A DNA stretch of 64,000 bases from Streptomyces sp. NRRL F-2580 (lineage in GTDB: Bacteria > Actinomycetota > Actinomycetes > Streptomycetales > Streptomycetaceae): NCBI RefSeq assembly GCF_000720115.1, contig NZ_JOIR01000011.1:186001-250000 (forward strand), in the 5' to 3' direction. The notes under the pieces are model-generated. The model saw nothing but the letters and a program-made list of their open reading frames with translations, had not been told where the DNA came from and searched no databases. The translations under genes and the position numbers were made by a program. The first letter of the stretch is position 1. The number at the start of each line of letters is the position of its first letter. Below are positions 9,811 to 19,640 of this stretch, in pieces.

Positions 9811-10898
9811 CGCCCCGCCTGCGGATGCCGCTGCGCGGGGCCTTTCCCCCACCCCGCCCTTTCGCCTCCCCCAGACTCCGTCCGGGAGGGCCCCCCACCC
9901 GGGCTCTGCCCGGACCCGGTCCTCAAACGCCGGACGGGCTGACGATTCAGCCCCGCCGGCGTTCGAGGCGCGGGGTCCGGGGCGGAGCCCCAGGACGGCT
10001 CCGCGCAGCAGGGGCCCTGCTCGTCGCAGCCGGGGTCCTCCTCCTGCCCGCCGCGTCGGCCGAGGCGTCGGACGACGGGCAGTGGTCCGTGCTGCCCGCC
10101 GCGACGGGCGTCGGCCGGCGGCCGTACCTCTACCTCGCCGCCGCGCCCGGCCAGGCCGTCACCGACGCCGTCACCGTCACCAACCGCACCGACCGCCCCC
10201 GCACCTTCCGGCTCTACGCCGCCGACGCCTACAACACCGCCCGCGACGGCGGCTTCGCCCTGCGCGGCCCCGACGAGGCGCGCCGGGCCACCGCCGCCTG
10301 GGCGAGGCTCGACCAGGAGCGGGTGACCGTACCGGCCCGGGGCGAGGTCCGCGTCGGCTTCACCCTCGCCGTCCCCGAGCGGGCGGAGCCCGGGGACCAT
10401 CCCGGTGCCATCGTGGCCCTGGAGGACCGGCCCGCCGCCACCACGGACCGGGGGATCGGCGTTCAGCAGGCCGTCGCCGCCCGCGTGTACCTGCGGGTGA
10501 CCGGACCGACCTTCGCCGCCCTCGCCGTCGAGGGGGTCTGCGTGCACCGCCGCGGCGCGGGCGCGGAGATCTCTTACACGCTCCACAACACCGGCAACGT
10601 CACCCTCCGCCCGCGCGCCACCCTCACCGCCTCCGGCGCCCTCGGCCGCACGCTGCTGCGGCGCGAGCTCACCGGCCTGCCCGCCGAACTGCTGCCGGGT
10701 CAGGAAGTGCGCCTCGGCACCCGCTGGGAGGGTCCGCCCGTCGCGGAATGGGCCGAGCTGACGGTGCGCGCCCGGGCCGAAGGAACCACAGCTCAGGGCC
10801 GCGCCGCGCATGCCGAGCACCCCCGGCTGACGACTGTGCTTGCCCTCACTGCGGTGATCTGGTCGGCGCTGGGAGCGGCATCGGGGAGAATGGCCCGT
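9807..10898 (+). CDS. DUF916/WxL-interacting-type surface protein; signal region interrupted by a repeat, no stop before era
   Basis: The mature part (from about residue 80, ASDDGQWSVLPA) resembles the WxL-interacting-protein/DUF916 peptidoglycan-binding domain: PGQAVTDAVTVTNRTDRPRTF, the DAYNTARDGGFAL strand and ERAEPGDHPGAIVAL. A hydrophobic export segment LRAAGALLVAAGVLLLPAASAEA precedes it. No ATG or GTG lies just before that segment. The only sensible starts are GTG 9807 (overlapping the previous stop) or ATG 9825, which puts a repeat-encoded Pro/Arg-rich stretch (about residues 12-66) ahead of the signal. At the 3' end no stop occurs: a hydrophobic stretch LTTVLALTAVIWSALGAASG runs through the era promoter and on in the same frame into era, so a 677-residue fusion is encoded if translation does not break. 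It may be degenerate or natural; see findings. Confidence 0.6.
9856..10005. repeat. Streptomyces short repeat (copy B) inside the DUF916 reading frame
   Basis: It has the same blocks as copy A: CCCCCAGACTCCGTCCGGG, GGGCTCTGCCCGGACCC, CTCAAACGCCGGACGGGCT, then AGCCCCGCCGGCGTTCGAGG and GGGGTCCGGGGCGGAGCCCC. Left and right halves are inverted relative to each other. It lies between the start codon at 9807 and the export segment of the DUF916-type gene, and stays open in that frame. Confidence 0.75.
10886..10898 (+). promoter_or_regulatory. Leaderless -10 for era
   Basis: GAGAAT at 10886-10891 sits seven bases before the era ATG at 10899, in the arrangement GAGAATGGCCCGT-ATG. This is the same as at recO and dusB (GACAATGGGCG-ATG). 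It suggests era has its own leaderless transcript even though the upstream frame is open. Confidence 0.5.
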
Positions 10899-11840
10899 AT
10901 GAGCGATCGTTCCCCCGAGTCCACCAGCCCGCACCGTGCGGGCTTCGCCTGCTTCGTCGGCCGCCCCAACGCGGGGAAGTCGACCCTCACCAACGCACTC
11001 GTGGGCACCAAGGTCGCGATCACCTCCAACCGGCCGCAGACCACCCGCCACACCGTCCGCGGCATCGTGCACCGCCCCGACGCGCAGCTCGTCCTCGTCG
11101 ACACGCCCGGTCTGCACAAGCCGCGCACGCTCCTCGGCGAGCGCCTCAACGACGTCGTACGGACCACCTGGGCCGAGGTCGACGTCATCGGCTTCTGCCT
11201 GCCGGCCGACCAGAAGCTCGGCCCCGGCGACAAGTTCATCGCCAAGGAGCTCGCGGGGATCAAGAAGACCCCCAAGATCGCCATCATCACCAAGACCGAC
11301 CTGGTCGAGTCCAAGCAGGTGGGCGAGCAGCTCATCGCCGTCCACCAGCTCGCCCAGGAGCTGGGCTTCGAGTGGACCGAGATCGTCCCCGTCTCGGCGG
11401 TCGGCGACACCCAGGTCCAGCTGCTGGCCGACCTGATCGCGCCGCTGCTGCCGGAGAGCCCGCCGCTGTACCCGGAGGGCGACCTCACCGACGAGCCCGA
11501 GATGGTGATGGTCGCGGAACTGATCCGCGAGGCCGCGCTGGAAGGCGTACGGGACGAGCTCCCGCACTCCATCGCCGTGGTCGTCGAGGAGATGATCCCG
11601 CGCGAGAACCGCCCGGCCGACCGCCCGCTGCTCGACATCCACGCGAACGTCTACATCGAGCGGCCGAGCCAGAAGGGCATCATCATCGGCCCGAAGGGCT
11701 CCCGCCTGAAGGAGGTCGGGATGAAGTCGCGCAAGCACATCGAGGCGCTGCTCGGGACCCCGGTCTTCCTCGACCTCCACGTGAAGGTCGCCAAGGACTG
11801 GCAGCGGGACCCCAAGCAGCTCCGCAAGCTGGGCTTCTAG
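10899..11840 (+). CDS. era: GTPase Era
   Basis: A 313-residue essential GTPase that binds 16S rRNA and assists 30S subunit assembly. The G-domain motifs are clear: G1 GRPNAGKST (about residues 21-29), G3 DTPG (about 68-71) and G4 TKTD (about 132-135), with the Era switch sequence ITSNRPQTTRHTVRGI. The C-terminal KH RNA-binding domain includes ERPSQKGIIIGPKGSRLKEVG, and the protein ends with the family's usual KQLRKLGF. The start MSDRSPESTSPHRAG matches the usual length; an in-frame ATG at 10890 is an alternative. The frame is open upstream into the DUF916-type gene, which is unusual. In related genomes the deaminase-like gene normally precedes era. Confidence 0.96.
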   Translation: MSDRSPESTSPHRAGFACFVGRPNAGKSTLTNALVGTKVAITSNRPQTTRHTVRGIVHRPDAQLVLVDTPGLHKPRTLLGERLNDVVRTTWAEVDVIGFCLPADQKLGPGDKFIAKELAGIKKTPKIAIITKTDLVESKQVGEQLIAVHQLAQELGFEWTEIVPVSAVGDTQVQLLADLIAPLLPESPPLYPEGDLTDEPEMVMVAELIREAALEGVRDELPHSIAVVVEEMIPRENRPADRPLLDIHANVYIERPSQKGIIIGPKGSRLKEVGMKSRKHIEALLGTPVFLDLHVKVAKDWQRDPKQLRKLGF

Positions 11841-11853
11841 CCGGCGCGGCGCG

Positions 11854-12555
11854 TCAGCGCAGCCGCCGCACCTTCACCACGTTGTCCGGACGGGTCCCGG
11901 GCCGGCCGTCGGGGCCGGTCAGGGCCTGTACGTGCTCCTCCGCGAGCAGCACCTCCCACGCGCCCTCCGCCAGTTCCAGCTGGGCGAGGACGTCGTCCGG
12001 GGTGGGGAAGCCGATCCCCGCGAGCCTGTCCGGGTCCCAGGACGGCCCGCCCGCGTGGCCGACCACCAGCAGGACCCCGCCGGGGGCCACGGCGGCGGCG
12101 GCCGTGCGCAGGACCCGGGCGCGCGGGAAGTCCCCGTAGTTGTGCAGGAAGCACGCCGAGACGAGGTCGAACTCCCCTTCGGGGAAGGACTCGGTGAAGT
12201 CGTGGCGCTGCCACTCCACCAGGTCGCCCACCCCCGCCTCGGCGGCGTGCTCGGCCGCCCGGCCGAGGGCGACCTTCGAGATGTCGGTGCCGGTGACGCG
12301 CCACCCCCGGCGGGCGAGCCAGACGGCGTCGGCGCCCTCGCCGCAGCCGAGGTCCAGGGCCCGGCCCGGGGCGAGCCGCTGAACCTCCCGGACCAGGGTC
12401 GCGTTGGGATTGCCGCTCCAGATGCGCGTGCTCTCGCTGTAGCGCTCGTCCCAGAACTCCGCGCCGCCCTCGCGCGGGGCGCCGGGCGCGGCGGGCTCGT
12501 GAGGCGCGTGCGAGTGCGAGGGCTGGTGTTCGTGTACGTGTTCGTTCTTGGACAT
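11854..12555 (-). CDS. Class I SAM-dependent methyltransferase
   Basis: A 233-residue methyltransferase with motif I ALDLGCGEGADAVWLARRG (about residues 65-83), motif II VTGTDIS, and motif post-I/IV FDLVSACFLHNYG. This fits a Rossmann-fold SAM-dependent enzyme related to tellurite-resistance TehB/thiopurine-type methyltransferases, which share the N-terminal FWDERYSES..WSGNPN signature. The first about 25 residues are His/Pro-rich (HVHEHQPSHSHAPHE) and could bind metal. The ATG at 12555 is chosen over the longer frame because the preceding 20 codons are Pro/Gly junk and GGAGG-like purines precede it. It is convergent with era. The substrate is unknown. Confidence 0.82.
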   Translation of the reverse strand: MSKNEHVHEHQPSHSHAPHEPAAPGAPREGGAEFWDERYSESTRIWSGNPNATLVREVQRLAPGRALDLGCGEGADAVWLARRGWRVTGTDISKVALGRAAEHAAEAGVGDLVEWQRHDFTESFPEGEFDLVSACFLHNYGDFPRARVLRTAAAAVAPGGVLLVVGHAGGPSWDPDRLAGIGFPTPDDVLAQLELAEGAWEVLLAEEHVQALTGPDGRPGTRPDNVVKVRRLR

Positions 12556-12661
12556 GGGGGCCTCTTCCGCTACGGGTCTCGGTGGCCCCGATGCTCCGCC
12601 CGGACCGGCACGCACGGCAAACCCTGTTGCCGGTCCGGCAAAACATCCGGCGCGGCCGTCC

Positions 12662-13492
12662 CTACGCGGCGGCGGCCTGCGGCTCCGCGATCAGGGCCGT
12701 GCCCACCCGGCGGAAGCCGATGCGGGAGTAGACGCGGGCCACGTCCTCGTCGCCGGCCGAGAGGAAGACCGTACGGGCCCCGCGCGACAGCGCCTCCGCG
12801 ACCAGCGCGGCCGTCACCCCGAGGGCCAGGCCCTGGCGGCGGGCCGACGGAAGGGTGCCGACGCCCACCACCTCGGCGACGTCCCCGATCGGGGTGTACA
12901 TGCCGGAGCAGAGCACGACGCCGTCGCGTACGGCCGCCGCCATGGCCGAGGTGCCCGCCGCCAGCTTCCCGGACACCCGGGCCCGGCCCTCCTCGGCCGA
13001 GGGATCCGCCGTCGCCGCCGCCAGTTCCGCGGGCCCGGCCTCGCCCACCGCCGTGCCCGGCGCCGCGAAGGCCAGGGCCGGGACCGTCACCGCGGCGGTC
13101 AGCAGCGGGTCGTCCGCGCCGAGCAGACGGACCTCCGGATGCGGGGGGAGGACCTCGGCCGAGGGGTCCAGCACCATCAGCGGATGCGCGTGGACGGACA
13201 GTCCCGCCTCCTCCACCGCGGCCCGCAGCGAGGGGCTGGTTTCGGCCACCCACTCGAAGGCCTCGGGGACCCCGAGCTCCCGTTGACGGGACAGCACGCG
13301 CCGGACGTCCGCCGCGCTCACCTCGCCGGAGCCGCCGAGGGCGGGCCGCGCGTAGTACGGCCAGCCCGAGCCCTCCTGGACGAACAGGGTCAGCGGGCCG
13401 AAGTCCTCGGCCCGCGCCCCGCCCGCCCGCGGCGCCGTGTCGTAGTACCGCTCCAGCTCGGACAGCGTCGAATCGATCATGTGGTCGGTCAT
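12662..13492 (-). CDS. GNAT family N-acetyltransferase
   Basis: A 276-residue acetyltransferase. The GNAT acetyl-CoA motif A is near the C-terminus: IGDVAEVVGVGTLPSARRQGLALGVTAALVAEAL (the R-R-Q-G-L pyrophosphate loop), followed by VFLSAGDEDVARVYSRIGFRRVG, the usual motif B. The N-terminal about 130 residues are divergent, as in GCN5-like proteins with a decayed first domain. The ATG at 13492 (MTDHMIDS) is preferred to the TTG upstream. The substrate is unknown. It lies between a methyltransferase and the emfourin/protease pair on the same strand. Confidence 0.8.
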   Translation of the reverse strand: MTDHMIDSTLSELERYYDTAPRAGGARAEDFGPLTLFVQEGSGWPYYARPALGGSGEVSAADVRRVLSRQRELGVPEAFEWVAETSPSLRAAVEEAGLSVHAHPLMVLDPSAEVLPPHPEVRLLGADDPLLTAAVTVPALAFAAPGTAVGEAGPAELAAATADPSAEEGRARVSGKLAAGTSAMAAAVRDGVVLCSGMYTPIGDVAEVVGVGTLPSARRQGLALGVTAALVAEALSRGARTVFLSAGDEDVARVYSRIGFRRVGTALIAEPQAAAA

Positions 13493-13519
13493 CCGGACAT
13501 CCAAGCAAAACGGTGCTGC

Positions 13520-13789
13520 TCAGGCACCTTCTTTCAGGACCCGCGAGATCAGCGTCCGCTGCGCCTCCGAGAGGCGCGGCTCGGCGCAGGAAACCGTCCG
13601 GCCGTCGACCGTGATCCGGTACGAGAACCCGTCCCGCACCCGGTCCGCCGGATCGCCCGGCGGGCCGGGCCGCAGCGCCAGCTGGGCCAGGGCCTGCCAC
13701 TCGTCCTCGTCCGGCCGGCCCGAGGTGTCCACCTCGGCCCGGCGCTCGATGCCCGCGAAACCGCCCGTCCGAACCACCTGAATGCGCAT
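13520..13789 (-). CDS. Emfourin-like inhibitor of protealysin-type proteases
   Basis: An 89-residue protein matching the emfourin (protealysin inhibitor) pattern: it opens MRIQVVRTGGFAGIERR, has a central DEWQALAQLAL helix, then FSYRITVDGRTVSCAEPRLSEAQRTLISRVLKE. Emfourins bind and inhibit M4 proteases of the protealysin-like subgroup, and their genes usually sit directly after the protease gene, as here (9-bp gap, same strand). There is no signal peptide, so it is predicted to act inside the cell and protect it from the neighbouring protease. The identification rests on sequence pattern and gene context. Confidence 0.85.
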   Translation of the reverse strand: MRIQVVRTGGFAGIERRAEVDTSGRPDEDEWQALAQLALRPGPPGDPADRVRDGFSYRITVDGRTVSCAEPRLSEAQRTLISRVLKEGA

Positions 13790-13798
13790 GGGAGCGGT

Positions 13799-14881
13799 CT
13801 ACCCCGCGAGCGGGACGCCCACCGCGGACCAGGCCTTCTGCAGGGCCTGGTGCTCGGCGCCGCCGTCGCCGTACCGGGTCACGGCCGCCGCCGTCGAGAG
13901 CCGGGCGAAGTCCTCGAAGTCGGCGTTCGAGGCGAGCTCCCCGCCGGTCAGGGTGTCGTACCAGATCTGCCCGGCCCGCTCCCAGGCCTTGCCGCCCAGC
14001 TCGGTCGCCACGATGTAGAAGGCGTGGTTGGGGATGCCGGAGTTGATGTGGACGCCGCCGTTGTCGCTGTGGGTGTTGACGTAGTCGTCCATCGTGGCCG
14101 GCTGCGGGTCCTTGCCGAGCTCGTCGTCGTCGTACGCGGTCCCCGGCGCCTTCATCGAGCGCAGCGCGACCCCGGTCACGTTGGGGCCGAGCAGGCCGGC
14201 CCCGATCAGCCAGTCGGCCTGGTCGGCCGTCTGCTCCAGCGAGTACTGCTTGATCAGCGAGCCGAAGACGTCGGACATCGACTCGTTCAGGGCGCCCGAC
14301 TGCCCGCGGTACCTCAGGTTCGCCGTGTACTGGGTGACCCCGTGGGTCAGCTCGTGCCCGATGACGTCCACCGACACGGTGAAGTCGAGGAAGAGGTCCC
14401 CGTCGCCGTCCCCGAAGACCATCTGCTGCCCGTCCCAGAAGGCGTTGTTGTAGTCCTCGTCGTAGTGGACGGTCGCGTCCAGCGGGAGCCCGGCATCGTC
14501 GATCGAGCGCCGCCCGAAGCCCTTCAGGAACAGTTCGTACGTGGCCCCGAGCCCCGCGTAGGCGCGGTTCACGGTGGCGTCCTTGCTCAGCGGGTCGCCC
14601 TCCCCCCGGACCTTCTTCCCGGGCAGCTGCGTGCGGTGCTGGGCGTCGTAGAGCGTCCGGTTCGGTTCGTCGGAGGCCGGCGCCCCGAGCGTCGGCACGA
14701 TCCCGCGGACGGCGGTGACCCGGCGCCGGGTACGCAGCAGGGAGTCGCGTTCGAGGGTGCGCTGGGCGAGATCGGCGCGCCGCGAGTCCCCGGACAGGGC
14801 GGCCTTGTCGAGGAGGTGGGGCGGCACCACGGTGCAGAAGACCGGGTGGCGGTGAGCGTGGGAGGCATCCATGCCCGGCAA
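13799..14881 (-). CDS. M4-family protealysin-like metalloprotease
   Basis: A 360-residue thermolysin-family zinc protease. The HEXXH site is HELTHGVTQ (about residues 170-178), with the third ligand and downstream Glu in GALNESMSDVFGSLI, and the substrate His in the NSGIPNHAFY region. It lacks a signal peptide and the long FTP/PepSY propeptide of thermolysin. Instead a short N-terminal segment with the CTVVPPHLL (PPL) motif marks the protealysin-like group, often intracellular or exported by non-classical routes. The start is ATG 14881, or ATG 14872 (MDASHAHRH). The inhibitor gene follows 9 bp downstream. The promoter lies in the shared divergent region with the leuA leader. Confidence 0.92.
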   Translation of the reverse strand: MPGMDASHAHRHPVFCTVVPPHLLDKAALSGDSRRADLAQRTLERDSLLRTRRRVTAVRGIVPTLGAPASDEPNRTLYDAQHRTQLPGKKVRGEGDPLSKDATVNRAYAGLGATYELFLKGFGRRSIDDAGLPLDATVHYDEDYNNAFWDGQQMVFGDGDGDLFLDFTVSVDVIGHELTHGVTQYTANLRYRGQSGALNESMSDVFGSLIKQYSLEQTADQADWLIGAGLLGPNVTGVALRSMKAPGTAYDDDELGKDPQPATMDDYVNTHSDNGGVHINSGIPNHAFYIVATELGGKAWERAGQIWYDTLTGGELASNADFEDFARLSTAAAVTRYGDGGAEHQALQKAWSAVGVPLAG

Positions 14882-15072
14882 TGTGGCAGTGGGTCATGAC
14901 GGTGTCACTACCTGCGACCATGATTCATTCGCTTGTCTGAAAGAGCTGGCGCCGGATTGACGGATCACCCTGACCCTGGCGCTTTGGAAGAGGCTTAGCT
15001 CACATTTGGTGCAAATCGGACGGCGGGGTCTTGCATACTGAAACAGGTCCTCGCGTCACCGCGCGGCTCGGC

Positions 15073-15078
15073 TAGGCT
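15073..15078 (+). promoter_or_regulatory. -10 hexamer of the leuA leader transcript
   Basis: TAGGCT, ending nine bases before the leader-peptide ATG at 15088. No convincing -35 was identified. Confidence 0.5.
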
Positions 15079-15087
15079 CGGTCCATC

Positions 15088-15135
15088 ATGCGTTTCGGGC
15101 TGCTTCTCCTTAGCTGCCGCGGCGAGGGTCTGTAG
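15088..15135 (+). CDS. leuL: leuA leader peptide (LeuL), attenuation control
   Basis: A 15-residue ORF, MRFGLLLLSCRGEGL, with four consecutive Leu codons (CTG CTT CTC CTT) and a fifth before TAG. Actinobacterial leuA genes are known to have such leaders, where ribosome stalling at Leu codons under leucine limitation alters folding of the downstream LEU element and allows leuA expression. The CTT codons are rare in this GC-rich genome, which should sharpen stalling. It ends 102 bp before leuA and is shorter than standard gene-calling limits. Confidence 0.85.
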   Translation: MRFGLLLLSCRGEGL

Positions 15136-17001
<1,866 letters not shown>

Positions 17002-17031
17002 TCCCCCGGGAGCCCATCGCCCGTACGTGTG

Positions 17032-17059
17032 CCCCGTCCCTCCTCCCGGAGGGGCGGGG
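17032..17059. terminator. Bidirectional hairpin terminator between leuA and the SDR gene
   Basis: CCCCGTCCCTCC and GGAGGGGCGGGG pair as a 12-bp stem with one wobble and a TCCC loop, in the 75-bp gap between convergent genes. There is no long T-run, as is usual in this genus. Confidence 0.6.
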
Positions 17060-17076
17060 CCGCGTCGTTCCCGGCC

Positions 17077-17835
17077 TCAGCGGGCCAGGTAGCCGCCGTC
17101 CACCGGCAGCACCACGCCCGTCACGAACGAGGCGGCGTCGGAGGCCAGGAAGGCGATGACCCGGGCCACCTCCTCCGGCTCCCCGAGCCGGCCCATCGGG
17201 TGCAACCCGGCGATCTCCTCCAGGTACTCCGGCCCGCCCGGCTCGTCCTTCAGCGCGATCACCCGCTCCGTACGGATGGTGCCCGGTGCCACCGCGTTGA
17301 CCCGGATCCCGCGCGCGGCCCACTCCACCGCGAGGTGCTTGGTCAGCCCCGACGCCACGAACTTCGCCGGTCCGTACGCCGCCTGGCGCGCCTGCCCGGC
17401 CACGCCCGAGATCGAGGACACGCAGACCAGCGCCCCGCCGGGCCGAGGCTGTGCCGTCATCGCCTCGATGGCGTACTTGCAGGTCAGGAACATCCCCCGG
17501 CCGTCGACCGCCATGACGTGGTCCCAGTCCTCCGGGGTGGTCTCCCGTACGTCCGAAAGGGGGAGCACCCCGGCGTTCGCGACGGCCACGTCGAGGCGTC
17601 CGTACGCCCGGACGGCGGCGGCGACCATCGCGTGACTGGCCTCCGGATCGGCGACGTCACCGGCGACCGCGGTGACCTCGTACCCCTCGGCGGCCAGTTC
17701 CGTACGCAGGGACTCCACCCCGGGGCCGTTGATATCGGCCGCGGTGACCCGGGCTCCCGAGCGGGCCAGCAGCCGTGCGGTCGCCCGGCCGATCCCGCTC
17801 GCGGCGCCGGTCACCAGACAGGACTTCTCTTCCAT
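17077..17835 (-). CDS. SDR-family NAD(P)-dependent oxidoreductase
   Basis: A 252-residue classical short-chain dehydrogenase/reductase. The cofactor motif TGxxxGxG is TGAASGIG (about residues 8-15), the acidic residue ADIN at about 33-36 favours NAD(H), and NAG is present in VANAGVLPL. The catalytic Ser lies in CVSSISG and YxxxK in YGPAK, and the C-terminal VTGVVLPVDGGYLAR is typical. The ATG at 17835 (MEEKSCLVTG) is used; the longer frame adds a Pro/Arg-rich non-homologous stretch. The substrate is unknown. It is convergent with leuA. Confidence 0.88.
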   Translation of the reverse strand: MEEKSCLVTGAASGIGRATARLLARSGARVTAADINGPGVESLRTELAAEGYEVTAVAGDVADPEASHAMVAAAVRAYGRLDVAVANAGVLPLSDVRETTPEDWDHVMAVDGRGMFLTCKYAIEAMTAQPRPGGALVCVSSISGVAGQARQAAYGPAKFVASGLTKHLAVEWAARGIRVNAVAPGTIRTERVIALKDEPGGPEYLEEIAGLHPMGRLGEPEEVARVIAFLASDAASFVTGVVLPVDGGYLAR

Positions 17836-18051
17836 GCGGCCGACCTTAGGGGGAGCGCGGCGGGGGCGCGGGGAGGACAGGGGCGGACGCGGGGGGCGCA
17901 GATCGGCCAAGTGCGCGCTCCGGCACATGTTGTCTTGTCACACGACTGACGCATCCTCACCGATGTGGCTAACATCACGCCAACCCGGCGATGCTGCCGT
18001 GGGGGTCCCTCCCGTGCCCGCGGGGCGACGGGGGAGTTACGGAGGTGCGAC

Positions 18052-18747
18052 GTGCTGCCAGTTCGGGGTGGGGACGGCCGGAAGCTGACGGTCTGGGGCA
18101 TCCGTACCACCTGGAGCACCGTGGGCGACGGGGAGTTCTTCTGCCCCGCCTGCGGTGGAGACCGCAATTACCGCAGGCGTACAGGGCGGCGCCGGTTCAC
18201 CGTCGTCGGGGTGCCGGTGCTGCCGCGCGGACAGGAGGGGCCCGTCGTCGAGTGCCAGGGCTGCCGCGCCCGCTTCGGCACCGACGTCCTGGACCACCTC
18301 ACCACGACCCGCTTCACGGCGCTGCTGCGCGACGCCGTGCACACCGTCGCGCTGGCCGTGCTGACCGCGGGCGGGACGGCCTCGCGCAGCGCGCTGGAGG
18401 CCGCGGTGGGCGCCGTACGGGCCGCCGGCTTCCCGGACTGCACGGAGGAACAGCTGGAGTCCCTCGTGGAGGCGCTCTCCACCGACGAGGGCCGGCTCGG
18501 GCTGTACGACGTCCCGGAGTGCTGCGGGGCCGCCCTGTCGATAGAGCTCCACGAGGCCCTGGAGCCGCTGGCCCCGCACCTGGCGGGCCCGGGCCGCGAG
18601 TCGATCCTGCTGCAGGGCGCCCGTATCGCGCTCGCGGACGGCCCGTACATCCCGGCCGAGCGCGAGGTGCTCGCCACCGTCGGCGCGGCGCTGCGGATCG
18701 ACGCGGACGAGGTGGCGCGCCTGCTGTCGGCGGTACGCGCCCCCTAG
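18052..18747 (+). CDS. TerB-domain protein with N-terminal zinc ribbon
   Basis: A 231-residue protein. An N-terminal zinc-ribbon-like module has CPAC (about residues 27-30) and CQGC (about 65-68) pairs. The C-terminal about 120 residues form the all-helical TerB/DjlA-like domain (LDHLTTTRFTALLRDAVHTVALAVLTAGG ... GARIALADGPYIPAEREVLATVGAALRI), where acidic residues bind metal in TerB. The GTG at 18052 is chosen because a strong GGAGG (18041-18045) is six bases upstream. TerB domains occur in stress/tellurite systems, but no other ter genes are nearby, so the role is unclear. Its stop overlaps that of the convergent hydrolase gene (CTAG). Confidence 0.8.
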   Translation: MLPVRGGDGRKLTVWGIRTTWSTVGDGEFFCPACGGDRNYRRRTGRRRFTVVGVPVLPRGQEGPVVECQGCRARFGTDVLDHLTTTRFTALLRDAVHTVALAVLTAGGTASRSALEAAVGAVRAAGFPDCTEEQLESLVEALSTDEGRLGLYDVPECCGAALSIELHEALEPLAPHLAGPGRESILLQGARIALADGPYIPAEREVLATVGAALRIDADEVARLLSAVRAP

Positions 18748-19613
18748 GCCTTCTCTTTCGGATCTTGCCCGGCCGGCGGCGTCTGTGCGACGAAACGGCG
18801 CAGCGCCGCGCAGAGGCCCGCCGGGTTGTCGAGCGGGATCAGCGTGCGGGCGTCGGGGATCTCCTCGTACCGGCCGTGCGGCAGCAGCCCGGCGAGCCGG
18901 CGGCCGGTCTCGGGCGGCATCATGCGGTCCTCCGCGCCCCAGGCGACGAGGGCCGGGCGGTCGAAGGAGCGCAGCCGCTCGGCGGCCCGCAGGTAGGTGT
19001 CCTTTCGGGTGCTGCGCAGGAACGCGGTGAAGTCGCGGCGGACGGCCGGGTCGGTCAGCAACGGGCGGTACCAGCGGCGGACGAGCTCGTAAGGGATCGG
19101 CCGCTTGGCCATGCCGCCCAGTGAGCTCTGCAGCCCGGCGAGGAAGGGCGAGCGGAAGGACTGCAGGAGCAGGAAGACGCCGCCCGGTACGCGTGAGGCG
19201 GCCTGGAGGGTCCGGCCCTGGAGGCCCGGCGGGTAGTTGTCGAGGGCCTCGCAGGAGGTGAGGACCAGGCGGCCGATGCGCTCGTCGTGGTCGCCGACGA
19301 GGAGCTGGGCGGTGCCGGCGTCGTTCTGGACGAGGGTGACCGCCCGCAGGTCGATGCGGTCGAGGAACTCGGCGAGCAGGGCGGCGATCCCGTGCGCGGA
19401 CAGGTCGGCGCCGGGGCGCATGGCGCGGCGGTGGCTGCCGAGGGGCAGGACGGGGACGACGACGCGGAAGTCCGCCCGCAGGTCCGCCACGACGTGCTGC
19501 CAGAGGGACTCGTCGAAGCCGAGCCCGTGGATGAGGACGACGGTCTCGCGCGCCGGGTCGGGGCCGGTGTCGGTGTACTCGATGGCGCCCGAGGCGAGTT
19601 CGATGACAGGCAC
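18744..19613 (-). CDS. Alpha/beta hydrolase
   Basis: A 289-residue alpha/beta-hydrolase fold protein. The oxyanion HG motif is VVLIHGLGFDESLWQHV (about residues 26-42). The nucleophile elbow position reads LVQNDAGTAQLLV, i.e. an N-D-A-G sequence in place of GxSxG. A nucleophilic Asp here is typical of haloalkane dehalogenase/epoxide hydrolase-like members rather than Ser esterases. The late segment LVAWGAEDRMMP contains the acid residue, and the catalytic His would be near the C-terminus. It is divergent from a TetR gene with a shared palindromic operator candidate, so it is probably regulated by it. The reaction is not determinable. Confidence 0.85.
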   Translation of the reverse strand: MPVIELASGAIEYTDTGPDPARETVVLIHGLGFDESLWQHVVADLRADFRVVVPVLPLGSHRRAMRPGADLSAHGIAALLAEFLDRIDLRAVTLVQNDAGTAQLLVGDHDERIGRLVLTSCEALDNYPPGLQGRTLQAASRVPGGVFLLLQSFRSPFLAGLQSSLGGMAKRPIPYELVRRWYRPLLTDPAVRRDFTAFLRSTRKDTYLRAAERLRSFDRPALVAWGAEDRMMPPETGRRLAGLLPHGRYEEIPDARTLIPLDNPAGLCAALRRFVAQTPPAGQDPKEKA

Positions 19614-19640
19614 GCGTTCCCCCAGTGGAAAGGTTCTGGA

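Noticed and set aside
12548..14921. Two overlapping 783-codon frames across the GNAT-emfourin-protease region
   Set aside because: These are alternate frames of known genes; the GNAT, emfourin and M4 reading frames explain the sequence far better.
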